Origin: Fimenecus sp045594645
Lineage (GTDB): Bacteria; Bacillota; Clostridia; Oscillospirales; Acutalibacteraceae
DNA: 36,124 nucleotides
Direction: 5' to 3'
NCBI GenBank assembly: GCA_045594645.1
Contig: JAZNYY010000091.1
Span: forward strand, 1-36,124
Shown here in pieces: positions 16,262 to 23,917 of this stretch; position 1 is the first letter of the stretch; each line of letters opens with the position of its first letter. A program made the translations under genes and the position numbers. The notes beneath the pieces are model-generated. The model searched no databases and was not told where the DNA came from. It saw only the letters and a list, made by a program, of their open reading frames with translations.

Positions 16262-17920
16262 TCAATATGATTCTACTACTTTTTCGTCTACCGATACCTT
16301 TTCGGCAGGCTTCTTTTTAACTGCAAAAGCAATATTTTTTGAATGGTCGCCTACACGCTCAAAGTCGATAAGGGTATTTACAAACATCATACCCGCTCTT
16401 GTTTCGCAATGCTCTTCATTAAGACGACGAAGATGCGCATCCTGATAACGCTCTTTTAAATTATCAGACACAGTTTCAAGAGTTTCAATGTTCTTTGCCT
16501 CTTCAACAGTAAGCTCTTGCTTTTCAAATGAAGCAAGTGAAGCATCAAGCAAGTCGACAACGCATTTACGCATTGTTTCAAGCTCTGCAACTGCTTCTTC
16601 TGAAATTGCAAGCTTTTCATTATTGCGAACAACAACGGCCTCACTCAAGTTAACCGCGTGGTCACCGATACGCTCAATATCATTGACAACATGGAAAAGT
16701 CGACCGATGTATTTTGCGTCAGAATAATCCAAATCAAGCGCATTGATTTTTACGAGGTGCTTGGTTATTCCGTGATTTAAGAAGTTGATTACATCTTCAA
16801 CAGCTTCAATCTTTTCGCACTTTGAAGTATCGTTATTTATGAGTGCTTTTGCGGCACGGTCAAAATTATCACGGGCAAGATGAGCCATTCTGACAACCTC
16901 TTTACCGATTTGTTCAACAGCAACTGGAGGTGTTGTGAGAAGATGCTCGTCATAGAATTTGAATTCAAGCTTTGAATCTTCGGGCTCTTTATCGGGAACA
17001 AGAATACAAGCCATTTTGATAATCCAGTTTGCAAAGGGGAAGAGAATAATGGTACTTACCACATTAAAAATAATATGAGCCGTTGAAATCTGTACGGAAA
17101 CATTATCGCTTATACCTTCAAGCAAGTCAGTATAAGGAGTAAACACAGTAATCAGTAAGAATATAACTGTACCAATCACATTAAAGAGCAAGTGCATCAC
17201 TGCGGTTCTCTTTGAATTAGTTTTTGAGCCTGCTGCAGAAAGAAGAGCAGTAACACAAGTACCTATATTTTGTCCCAAAAGAATATAGATGGCAAATTCA
17301 ATAGGCACAAGCCCTTGAACTGCGAGAGCCTGCAAAATACCGATACTTGCAGATGAGCTTTGAATGACAGCAGTAAGTACAAGACCTATAAGAATACCAA
17401 CAATAGGATTACTGTAGTTTGTCATAAAATAAATGAAAACTTCAGAATCTCTTAAAGGCTCCATAGCCGCCGACATTGTATCCATACCCAAGAAAAGCAT
17501 ACCGAAGCCTGCAACAGTCTGACCGATGTGCTTGATAATATCTTTCTTTACAAAAAGCATTACAAACACACCGAGGAAAAGTGCAATCGGTGCAATGTCA
17601 CTTAAATCAAGAGCAATAAGTACGCTGGTCACAGTTGTACCGATATTTGCGCCCATAATTACGCCAACTGCCTGTGCAAGATTCATAAGCCCTGCATTAA
17701 CAAAGCCCACTACCATAACAGTTGTAGCAGATGAACTTTGAATAAGTGCTGTTACAAGTGCACCCATTATAACAGCCAAAAATCTGTTTTTAGTAAGTGC
17801 GCCTAGAATTTTCTTCATTTTTGAGCCTGCAGCATATTCAAGGCCGTCACCCATTGCGTTAATTCCGTATAGAAATAAACCTATACCCGCAAAAAAAGAT
17901 AATAAATGTGTAATTGTCAT
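16262..17920 (-). CDS. Na+/phosphate cotransporter family protein with PhoU-like tail
   Basis: A 552-residue membrane protein of the NptA/YjbB type. Two inverted transport repeats each carry the QSSSA signature (61-65 in ALIQSSSATT and 187-191 in AVIQSSSASI), within about eight transmembrane segments up to residue 320. The C-terminal 200 residues form a soluble helical PhoU-like domain, which in related proteins is linked to phosphate regulation. AGGAGAA precedes the ATG. It begins ten bases after the GH20 gene, so it belongs to the glycerophosphodiesterase-GH20 operon. Import or export of phosphate driven by sodium is the family role; direction is uncertain. Confidence 0.9.
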   Translation of the reverse strand: MTITHLLSFFAGIGLFLYGINAMGDGLEYAAGSKMKKILGALTKNRFLAVIMGALVTALIQSSSATTVMVVGFVNAGLMNLAQAVGVIMGANIGTTVTSVLIALDLSDIAPIALFLGVFVMLFVKKDIIKHIGQTVAGFGMLFLGMDTMSAAMEPLRDSEVFIYFMTNYSNPIVGILIGLVLTAVIQSSSASIGILQALAVQGLVPIEFAIYILLGQNIGTCVTALLSAAGSKTNSKRTAVMHLLFNVIGTVIFLLITVFTPYTDLLEGISDNVSVQISTAHIIFNVVSTIILFPFANWIIKMACILVPDKEPEDSKLEFKFYDEHLLTTPPVAVEQIGKEVVRMAHLARDNFDRAAKALINNDTSKCEKIEAVEDVINFLNHGITKHLVKINALDLDYSDAKYIGRLFHVVNDIERIGDHAVNLSEAVVVRNNEKLAISEEAVAELETMRKCVVDLLDASLASFEKQELTVEEAKNIETLETVSDNLKERYQDAHLRRLNEEHCETRAGMMFVNTLIDFERVGDHSKNIAFAVKKKPAEKVSVDEKVVESY

Positions 17921-17930
17921 TTGTTTTCTC

Positions 17931-19514
17931 CTATTTTATCATCTTTATTTTTTCGTTATATTTATACTCATTACCACGCTCGCCCAAATGATAAGCGGAG
18001 CAATTTTTAACACCAAATTTTTTCTTTTCAAGTCTTGAATAGTTTATTCCCTTGGCGCGCATATATGCTTTGAAGAATTCAAGGCGTTTATAGAAATCCT
18101 TGTAATTCTTAATGTTATCCTCTGTCCAAGCAACTTCTGCAAGAGCAAAAATTCGCGGATAAACCGAGAATTGCCACGCATTTTCTGTATCTATCCATTC
18201 TGCCCATGATTCAAACTCAACGCCGAGAACATTTTTCTCATTCACAAAGCCTGACTTTGCAACATTATAGTTGTAGACCTTTTTAAGAGGAACTTGAGCA
18301 TAAGAAAAATCAAAATACAATGTAGGACAAGGTGAAACAATGAATTTGCGCTTATCATTTTCACGCTTTGTCCATGCAGGTGTGCGGTAAATCCAATACT
18401 GACCGATTATATCACTATCAGTATTTTCGCCTATACCGTCATTCCATTCAATATTTATTTTGCCAAGTTTTTTGAGCATTTCGTTTACTCGGTTATTGAA
18501 ATAAACCTGTAAATCCTTGCCTTTTTCAAGACCTAACTCTTTCATTTTAGCTTGACACACGGGGCATTGATTTTCCCAAATTTTATGACCTTTTGAAGCT
18601 TCGTCGCCACCCATATGGAAATAGTTATATGGGAACAACTCACAAACCTCGGTCAAAAGCTTTTCTACGAATTCGTAGGTTGCCTCTTGCCCTGCGCAAA
18701 GGATATCTTTAGTAATTCCGTTTTCACAGAACACCTCGTAGTCACCTTTAAGGCAAGAAAGCTCGGGATAAGCCGCCAAAATTGCAACCGTATGACCCGG
18801 CAAGTCAATTTCAGGAATTACATCAATACAAAGTGCTTTTGCATATTCCACAATCTCGCGGATTTCACTCTTTTTATAATAGTGAAAATACTCGCCACCA
18901 CTTTTTTGAAGTCCTGGAATTTTGCTTAATAGTTCAGCGCCGCCAAGGAATTCATATTGTCTTTTACTGCTGATTTCGTTAAGAAGCGGAAAAACTTCAC
19001 TTTCAATGCGATAGCCCTGGTCGTCACTCAAATGCCAATGGAATTTATTAAGCTTCAAAAGTGCCATATTATCAAGTGCACGCTTTACTGCATCAACACC
19101 GAAGAAATGACGGGATTCATCCATCATTCCGCCACGATATGAATACTTGGGATAATCATAAATATATGCACCGTTAAGCACCGCAACTCCATCTGCAGTT
19201 TTAGCCTGCATCAATATAATTTTAAGAGTTACCGCACCGTAAAACGCGCCGTTTTCATCAGAGGCGGATACAGTTATACCCTCTGAATTAATTTTGAGAA
19301 TATAACCCTCAGGACGAATTTTTTCATCTTTATTAAATTTGATTGCACCATTATTTGCAGTCTTTTTAGTTTTAAGAAAATCTGAAAGATATTTGCCCGC
19401 CTTAATGAATTCGGGCACGCAAAGAACTGCGGTTTCGTTTGTTACAGTATATGTACCCTCTAATACATCATATTTTTGAGGTTTGGGTATAATGCTGTAT
19501 TTGGGAACTCTCAT
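17931..19514 (-). CDS. GH20 beta-N-acetylhexosaminidase
   Basis: A 527-residue enzyme with no signal peptide, so probably cytosolic. The N-terminal GH20b domain (about 5-120) precedes a TIM barrel with HWHLSDDQGYRIE (159-171), DVIPEIDLPGH (231-241) and the catalytic pair Asp304-Glu305 in HMGGDEAS, which supports substrate-assisted hydrolysis of terminal beta-GlcNAc or GalNAc. The ATG overlaps the upstream glycerophosphodiesterase stop by four bases (ATGA) and has GGAGGG upstream. The context suggests breakdown of GlcNAc-bearing oligosaccharides or cell-wall fragments taken into the cell. Confidence 0.93.
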   Translation of the reverse strand: MRVPKYSIIPKPQKYDVLEGTYTVTNETAVLCVPEFIKAGKYLSDFLKTKKTANNGAIKFNKDEKIRPEGYILKINSEGITVSASDENGAFYGAVTLKIILMQAKTADGVAVLNGAYIYDYPKYSYRGGMMDESRHFFGVDAVKRALDNMALLKLNKFHWHLSDDQGYRIESEVFPLLNEISSKRQYEFLGGAELLSKIPGLQKSGGEYFHYYKKSEIREIVEYAKALCIDVIPEIDLPGHTVAILAAYPELSCLKGDYEVFCENGITKDILCAGQEATYEFVEKLLTEVCELFPYNYFHMGGDEASKGHKIWENQCPVCQAKMKELGLEKGKDLQVYFNNRVNEMLKKLGKINIEWNDGIGENTDSDIIGQYWIYRTPAWTKRENDKRKFIVSPCPTLYFDFSYAQVPLKKVYNYNVAKSGFVNEKNVLGVEFESWAEWIDTENAWQFSVYPRIFALAEVAWTEDNIKNYKDFYKRLEFFKAYMRAKGINYSRLEKKKFGVKNCSAYHLGERGNEYKYNEKIKMIK

Positions 19515-20254
19515 TTCATACCCTCCAACACTTTAAGACAGAAATCGGGCACATCAGTAATCAATGCGTCACAACCCCAATTAGTGTATTTGATAATATC
19601 CTCTTCTTTGTTTACTGTCCATGGGTTTACGGCGATACCGTTAGCGTGCAAATCTTTAACATCCTCTTCGCTTATAAGGAAGTGCTCGGGATGTGCAGCA
19701 TCGGCATTAAGCTGAAGGCAATATTTTGCAACACCAAAATTCATAATTTCAGTACCCAAATCGCCTGTTTCATACAAAAGACCTGTTTTAAGGTTTTTGT
19801 CGATTTCTTTAACCTGACGAATACACTCGGGGTCAAAGCAAGAAATTATAGAATTCTTTTCAATACCAAATTTATAAACCTCTTCAACAACTCTTTTAAC
19901 AAGGTCGTTATCTTTTTGCGGAGGCTTAATTTCAATATTGATAAGATTCATATTTTTTGTAAGCTCTAAAAGCTCAGCGAGTGTGGGCAAGGTTACGCCC
20001 GCAAAATCTTTAGAAAAATAAGAACCGAAGTCCAATCCGCGTAATTCAGCGAAGGTCATTTCATCAATAGAACCCTTACCGTTTGATGTAGCATCAACAG
20101 TATAGTTATGACAAATAACGATTTCGCCGTCCTTACACAAGTGGACATCGGTTTCGATTCCGTCAGAATTAAATTCAATTGCTTTAGAAAAAGCAGGTAA
20201 AGTATTTTGAGGTGCTCGCTTATTTGCCCCTCTATGTGCTAACACAAGCGGCAT
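19511..20254 (-). CDS. Glycerophosphodiester phosphodiesterase
   Basis: A 247-residue GDPD-family enzyme that cleaves glycerophosphodiesters to glycerol-3-phosphate and an alcohol. AHRGANKRAPQNTLPAF holds the catalytic HRG...ENT-type motif, with Gln where Glu is usual (PQNT instead of PENT). EIDVHL-like IETDVHLCKDG and VICHNYTVDATSNGKG carry the remaining metal and acid/base residues; the usual HD reads HN here. No signal peptide. It is the first gene of the operon with GH20 and the phosphate transporter. The two substitutions at normally conserved sites are worth noting. Confidence 0.88.
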   Translation of the reverse strand: MPLVLAHRGANKRAPQNTLPAFSKAIEFNSDGIETDVHLCKDGEIVICHNYTVDATSNGKGSIDEMTFAELRGLDFGSYFSKDFAGVTLPTLAELLELTKNMNLINIEIKPPQKDNDLVKRVVEEVYKFGIEKNSIISCFDPECIRQVKEIDKNLKTGLLYETGDLGTEIMNFGVAKYCLQLNADAAHPEHFLISEEDVKDLHANGIAVNPWTVNKEEDIIKYTNWGCDALITDVPDFCLKVLEGMK

Positions 20255-20285
20255 AATATCTAACTCCTTAGAATTAAAAAATTAA

Positions 20286-20298
20286 GTCAAATTTTGAC
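20286..20298. promoter_or_regulatory. Candidate operator GTCAAA-T-TTTGAC
   Basis: A perfect dyad of six-base arms around one base lies just downstream of the -10 box of the glycerophosphodiesterase operon, where a repressor would block initiation. Confidence 0.45.
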
Positions 20299-20304
20299 AA
20301 ATAT

Positions 20305-20334
20305 ATAATAACAAAAAATTATGCCGTTTGTAAA
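20305..20334 (-). promoter_or_regulatory. Promoter of the glpQ-like/GH20/phosphate-transporter operon
   Basis: On the minus strand TTTACA (20329-20334) and TATTAT (20305-20310) are 18 bases apart, starting just after the spoIIR stop. Confidence 0.55.
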
Positions 20335-20337
20335 GAG

Positions 20338-20943
20338 TTATTTTTTTAATAGGCTTTCAAATAATTCTACTATCTTGAACTTAAACTGATATTTTGAGGT
20401 GTTAGTTACAATTTCGGTTTCTTCATCGGTCAGCACATCGGATATATCGCACTCTGCCTCGGCAGCGGGCAGGCACATCGGCGGGAACATTACACACCAC
20501 CAATTCTGCCCAGCACCCTCACCTATTATGACCTTTACTGCCGTATAATAGCCCGCGGGCAAGGTTACGGAATTATCATATGTTCGGGTTGCGAAATATT
20601 CTTTTTGAACTGTGATTTGCACATCATAATTATAGCCTTCGTTTTCTATTACTTGTAATGCTGTTTCTCTTAAAGCTTCAATATGAGGTATAATTTTTTC
20701 TTCTGCCTCATCGGCGGTAACAGAGCCATCAAAGATTTCTTCACCTGCTTTGAGCACAGCATCACGGACTTTAAGCTTTAGTGCTTGGTCGGCTTCACTG
20801 TCAGAGTTTGCGATTACATGCATACGAAGCATTTTGTCTCTTATACTGTCACATTGCTTTGAAAATGCGGTGATATTCAAAGCACAGCAAATTACAAGGG
20901 CAACGAGGATTGAGGCTTCAATTCGGATTATAGTTTTTTTCAT
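20338..20943 (-). CDS. spoIIR: Stage II sporulation protein R
   Basis: A 201-residue secreted signalling protein. In spore formers SpoIIR is exported from the forespore and triggers SpoIIGA to activate sigma-E in the mother cell. The N-terminal hydrophobic segment acts as a signal. RMHVIANSDSEADQALKLKV and LPAGYYTAVKVIIGEGAGQN followed by WWCVMFPPMC are the family signatures. I chose ATG 20943 because AGGAGTG lies upstream. It is one of the best pieces of evidence that the organism belongs to a sporulating lineage. A sigma-F promoter would be expected, but I could not place one. Confidence 0.92.
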   Translation of the reverse strand: MKKTIIRIEASILVALVICCALNITAFSKQCDSIRDKMLRMHVIANSDSEADQALKLKVRDAVLKAGEEIFDGSVTADEAEEKIIPHIEALRETALQVIENEGYNYDVQITVQKEYFATRTYDNSVTLPAGYYTAVKVIIGEGAGQNWWCVMFPPMCLPAAEAECDISDVLTDEETEIVTNTSKYQFKFKIVELFESLLKK

Positions 20944-21001
20944 AATTTCACTCCTAACAAATGGAGTGTTGGCAAATAAAAACAGTTTTAAACATAAAAA
21001 C

Positions 21002-21023
21002 GGCGGGAGAAACCCCGCCCTAC
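21002..21023 (+). repeat. CCCTAC-tailed hairpin repeat, copy 2
   Basis: GGCGGG pairs with CCCGCC around AGAAAC, then CTAC. It lies between spoIIR and the 6S RNA gene and is next to a TTTTGCACTTTGC repeat. Confidence 0.65.
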
Positions 21024-21036
21024 TATAAAACATTTA

Positions 21037-21067
21037 TTTTGCACTTTGCATTTTGAATTTTGCATTT
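21037..21067 (+). repeat. TTTTGCACTTTGCATTTTG repeat, copy 1
   Basis: An AT-rich stretch built of TTTTGCA-like steps at the 3' end of the 6S RNA gene. A close relative occurs at 24125-24157. Confidence 0.65.
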
Positions 21068-21262
21068 AAAAATGCCCCACAAAGTCGGTTGCGGTGAATA
21101 CTAACCTGCATGTTAAGCAGGTGGGTGCTCTCCGTTCATATCTGTGCTCCCTTCGTCCGTCAAAAGACGGGAGGTCTGCTCCCAATGAAATCGAGTACAA
21201 GCTCCCTTTAATAGTGTGTTGGGTTAATATCGTCCGCAGTTATCGGGCTTCGCAGGGTGAAG
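21066..21262 (-). ncRNA. ssrS: 6S RNA
   Basis: About 195 bases on the minus strand fold as expected for 6S RNA, which binds the sigma-A RNA polymerase by mimicking an open promoter. The closing stem pairs CCCTG, CGAAG and TGCGG at the 5' end with CCGCA, CTTTG and TGGGG at the 3' end, with one internal loop. A large central bubble has ACGATATTAACCC on one side and, on the other, a small CCTGC/GCAGG hairpin (21104-21122), a known Firmicutes feature. The apical CCGTC/GACGG hairpin (21157-21170) completes it. The region is GC-richer than its surroundings and has no ORF. Exact ends are estimates; the name rests on structure and remembered consensus. Confidence 0.78.
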
Positions 21263-21286
21263 TTATTATTTAGTTTTATTTAAGGA

Positions 21287-21583
21287 TTATTCCTCATCGA
21301 AATCAAACATTTCTGAAAGACGCTCTTCAAAAATCTTGCCGATTTCGTTGAATTCGTTGTCGTCTTCAATTGGTTCAAGATATGTTTCGCCATCTTCTTC
21401 GCAGACCTTGAGAATAATAAGTTCGCCGTCATCGTCGAGGATTTCTTCAGCCTCATCATATACGGGAAGAAGTGCTACATACTTAGCATTATCAGTTTCA
21501 ATACGGTCAAGCTCTTCAAAAACATGCTCAACACCGTTTTCATCAATTACAGACACAAGGTCGGGATTAAATTCTTCGCTCAT
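21287..21583 (-). CDS. DUF1292 family protein
   Basis: A 98-residue, very acidic protein (many Glu and Asp) with the family pattern VSVIDENGVEHVFEELDRI...YVALLPVYDEAEE...LIILKV. DUF1292 proteins are small, cytosolic and conserved across Firmicutes, with no established function. AAGGAG precedes the ATG. It lies 17 bases after the propeller-like gene and shares its promoter. Confidence 0.85.
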   Translation of the reverse strand: MSEEFNPDLVSVIDENGVEHVFEELDRIETDNAKYVALLPVYDEAEEILDDDGELIILKVCEEDGETYLEPIEDDNEFNEIGKIFEERLSEMFDFDEE

Positions 21584-21600
21584 TTTAAAAACTCCTTATA

Positions 21601-22269
21601 TTATAATACATATACACCTGATTCAAGCACTACGATTTCTTTACCGCAGGAGCGCAGATATTTATAAACCGGCTCGTCAAAAATGCGAAAATCGTTAACT
21701 GAATAATCACGAAGGCTTATGGTTCTAACCTTATTTGAGCCCGCATTACAGATAAACAATTCGTTATCATACTTTGAAATTGAAACGGGCTTATTAAATG
21801 AGGTTGACTCTTCTGAGCCTATGCGCATACTGAATTTTTTATGTGAAATTGAATAAGAAACAACGCAATTTTTCTCGGGCACAACGCTCCAGATTTGTCT
21901 GCCGTCTGCCACAACTCCGCAGATATCACCGCCGTGATACTGCAAATCCCTTGACCAGAGCATTTCACCCTCTGGCGAGAAAAGACCTGTTTCGCCGCTT
22001 GGGTAAACCACAATCACCTGCTTTGATGGTAATGTATCAGCCTCGCAAGAGACATAGTCACCAAGCTGTTCTGCTATTTTTTTGTACTCTGCACCATATT
22101 TGTTAAGAAGATAAACACTCTTAGTGACAGGAGTTTTCTGCATTCTTTTTATATCATATCCGTAGAAATTAACCTTGACCGAGCCGTTTTCAAGAACAGT
22201 CTTTTTTGTGTAAATGATACCGTTTGAGAATGCGATGACATCGTAAACCGAATCAATAATTTTCTGCAT
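21601..22269 (-). CDS. Uncharacterised beta-propeller-like protein
   Basis: A 222-residue protein without signal peptide or membrane segment. Its sequence has short beta-strand repeats with turns such as YPSGETGLFSPEGEMLWSRD and ADGRQIWSVVPEKNCVVSYS, which resemble NHL or PQQ-type propeller blades, but there are too few for a full seven-blade ring. I do not recognise the family. ATG 22269 is chosen since GGTGA precedes it by six bases. It is probably co-transcribed with the DUF1292 gene. Confidence 0.65.
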   Translation of the reverse strand: MQKIIDSVYDVIAFSNGIIYTKKTVLENGSVKVNFYGYDIKRMQKTPVTKSVYLLNKYGAEYKKIAEQLGDYVSCEADTLPSKQVIVVYPSGETGLFSPEGEMLWSRDLQYHGGDICGVVADGRQIWSVVPEKNCVVSYSISHKKFSMRIGSEESTSFNKPVSISKYDNELFICNAGSNKVRTISLRDYSVNDFRIFDEPVYKYLRSCGKEIVVLESGVYVL

Positions 22270-22322
22270 TAAAATCACCGCTATATATAAATATTTAGAT
22301 TATAGTCTTGTTTTGCTTTACT

Positions 22323-22351
22323 ATTGTACTATGTTTTCTTCAAACGGTCAA
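22323..22351 (-). promoter_or_regulatory. Promoter of the propeller-like/DUF1292 unit
   Basis: On the minus strand TTGACC (22346-22351) and TACAAT (22323-22328) are 17 bases apart. Confidence 0.7.
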
Positions 22352-22361
22352 TATGATAAAA

Positions 22362-22529
22362 TCAACAATTTTGTAATAATTTGTTTTGACACCCCTTGTC
22401 TTTTGACGGACAATTCTCATTCGTGCAACGAATTTGCTTGCCCCCTTCAAGAGTTAAAATCTCCTCCATAACCACATTCGCACCGAAATTTGTGCAATAC
22501 TGCTCATAAGTTTTCTTTATTTCGCTCAT
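22362..22529 (-). CDS. Cysteine-rich 55-residue protein
   Basis: A short ORF starting MSEIKKTYEQYC and ending CQNKLLQNC, with five cysteines (12, 35, 40, 47, 55). The spacing C-x4-C-x6-C-x7-C resembles a small zinc ribbon or knuckle. GAGGTGATTTT lies directly upstream of the ATG, the same ribosome-site style as neighbouring genes, and a TATAAT precedes that. I do not recognise the family. The good ribosome site and Cys clustering argue that it is real. Confidence 0.6.
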   Translation of the reverse strand: MSEIKKTYEQYCTNFGANVVMEEILTLEGGKQIRCTNENCPSKDKGCQNKLLQNC

Positions 22530-22625
22530 AAAATCACCTCAATTATATTTGTATGTACTGAGGAATAAAATAAGCAGAGAAATAATAAAAATTAATATGT
22601 CCAAATTTTGTGAGGTGTTTTTCCT

Positions 22626-22889
22626 ATGTCTGCGAAAATTTTTCTCGGTTGTATTTTTGCGTTTTATATTATTGCGATTGTTATTGCTTTTATTAAATCC
22701 AAACGATTTTTCACTGCGTTTTTATTGACAACTTTGCAAGGGATTTGCTCACTTTTTGCGGTGAATTTAATCGGGCAATATATTATGGTGCATATTCCCG
22801 TAAACGCGTGGACATTGGGCATTTCGTCGGTCGGTGGAATTTCAGGGGTTGTGATGATGCTATTGTGCGATAGTTTTATGGTAGTGTAA
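22626..22889 (+). CDS. BofA-family (pro-sigma-K processing inhibitor) membrane protein
   Basis: An 87-residue protein with two or three transmembrane helices. The C-terminal pattern AVNLIGQYIMVHIPVNAWTLGISSVGGISGVVMMLL matches the BofA family, whose founding member holds the SpoIVFB protease inactive in the forespore membrane until late sporulation. Many Clostridia keep BofA-like proteins, and the role in this organism is inferred. GAGGTG lies upstream of the ATG. A + strand terminator lies 180 bases after its stop, beyond the palindromic element. Confidence 0.8.
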   Translation: MSAKIFLGCIFAFYIIAIVIAFIKSKRFFTAFLLTTLQGICSLFAVNLIGQYIMVHIPVNAWTLGISSVGGISGVVMMLLCDSFMVV

Positions 22890-22903
22890 TAGCAAATATA
22901 ATA

Positions 22904-23032
22904 GGCTCCCTCTGACGAGGGAGCTGTCGAACGCAGTGAGACTGAGGGAGAGATTAAGCAAAATTGAAACTTATTTTTTCTCTCCCTCCGTCTTTTGCTA
23001 AGCAAAATCCACCTCCCTCGTCAGAGGGAGGC
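22904..23032. mobile_element. 129-bp MITE-like imperfect palindrome of the CTCCCTC family
   Basis: The left end GGCTCCCTCTGACGAGGGAG is an inverted copy of the right end CTCCCTCGTCAGAGGGAGGC. The whole block can fold as a long cruciform, with CTGAGGGAGAG pairing with CTCTCCCTCCG nearer the centre. It contains no ORF. Shorter copies of its right arm occur at 14680-14733 and 23853-23898. This fits a non-autonomous miniature element or a REP-type palindrome; no target duplication is obvious. Confidence 0.65.
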
Positions 23033-23068
23033 AAATAGAAATCAACAACTCAGCTCACAAATTCAAGT

Positions 23069-23092
23069 CACAATTAAAATTGTGGCTTTTTT
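23069..23092 (+). terminator. Terminator upstream of the TRIC gene
   Basis: CACAATT pairs with AATTGTG across two bases, extended by GT/GC pairs, and is followed by TTTTTT. It would end the BofA-like transcript. Confidence 0.75.
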
Positions 23093-23102
23093 CTTTTTCT
23101 TA

Positions 23103-23131
23103 TTGAGTTTCCCAAGAATATTTGCTATAAT
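23103..23131 (+). promoter_or_regulatory. Promoter of the TRIC channel gene
   Basis: TTGAGT (23103-23108) and TATAAT (23126-23131) are 17 bases apart, 36 bases before the start codon. Confidence 0.75.
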
Positions 23132-23166
23132 CAAATTGATAATATTGCAATTTTGGGGTTTGAATA

Positions 23167-23805
23167 ATGGAAATATTTTCAACTGTTATTGAAGTAATAG
23201 GTATTATTGCATTTTCGGTTTCGGGGTCAATGGTTGCCATAAGACGAAAAACCGACCTTTTTGGTGTTATGCTTCTTGCAATTCTCACTTCAATGGGCGG
23301 AGGACTTTTGCGTGATGTGATTTTCAGCTTTACACCACCTGTAATTTTTAGTTTGAAATGGTATCTACTTATTTGTGTTGTTGTTTCTGTCATTGTATTT
23401 CTTATTGCGAGAAAATACAGCAAAACTTATCTTGAAAACGAAACAAAAATTGAGCATATAAACGATATATTCGACGCATTGGGACTCGGTATTTTTGCGG
23501 TTATGGGTACTAAAGTCGGAATTGAGCACGGTTTTGTTAACGACGCAGTAATCACTATTTCTTGCGGTGTTATAACCTGTATCGGCGGCGGTATTATCCG
23601 TGATGTGCTTACAATGTCAATCCCCTTTGTGCTTGTAAAACGAATTTATGCAATTGCGGCGATTTGGGGCTCAGGCGTTTATTATGTAATGTATCTGTTT
23701 GAAATAAATGACGGGGTTGCAATTGTTTCAGGTGTTTTGGTTACATTTGTTTTGCGATTACTCGCAATGATTTTTAAATGGAATATGCCGAAAGCTATAA
23801 AGTAA
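23167..23805 (+). CDS. TRIC-family (UPF0126) cation channel
   Basis: A 212-residue membrane protein with an internal duplication of three-helix units plus a last helix. The signature glycine-rich loop with Arg-Asp occurs twice: TSMGGGLLRDVIF at about residues 41-53 and CIGGGIIRDVLT at about 140-151. Prokaryotic TRIC proteins form trimeric K+-permeable channels. It is transcribed alone, from its own promoter to a strong terminator. The ribosome site (TTGGGG) is weak. Confidence 0.88.
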   Translation: MEIFSTVIEVIGIIAFSVSGSMVAIRRKTDLFGVMLLAILTSMGGGLLRDVIFSFTPPVIFSLKWYLLICVVVSVIVFLIARKYSKTYLENETKIEHINDIFDALGLGIFAVMGTKVGIEHGFVNDAVITISCGVITCIGGGIIRDVLTMSIPFVLVKRIYAIAAIWGSGVYYVMYLFEINDGVAIVSGVLVTFVLRLLAMIFKWNMPKAIK

Positions 23806-23813
23806 ACATTATT

Positions 23814-23842
23814 AAAGAGGTTGTTAAAACAGCCTCTTTTTT
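23814..23842 (+). terminator. Terminator of the TRIC gene
   Basis: A 12-base-pair stem, AAAGAGGTTGTT with AACAGCCTCTTT (one G-T pair), across two bases, ending in a run of T residues. Confidence 0.88.
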
Positions 23843-23852
23843 ATTCTTTCTT

Positions 23853-23898
23853 TCCGTCATTTTCTAATGAAAATGCCACCTCCCTCGTCAGAGGTAGG
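23853..23898 (+). repeat. CTCCCTC palindromic repeat, copy 3 (diverged)
   Basis: Begins CCGTCATTTTC and ends CCACCTCCCTCGTCAGAGGTAGG. It matches the right arm of the 22904-23032 element, with a T in place of the usual G near the end. Confidence 0.7.
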
Positions 23899-23917
23899 AA
23901 AAGCACGCACTAAATTT

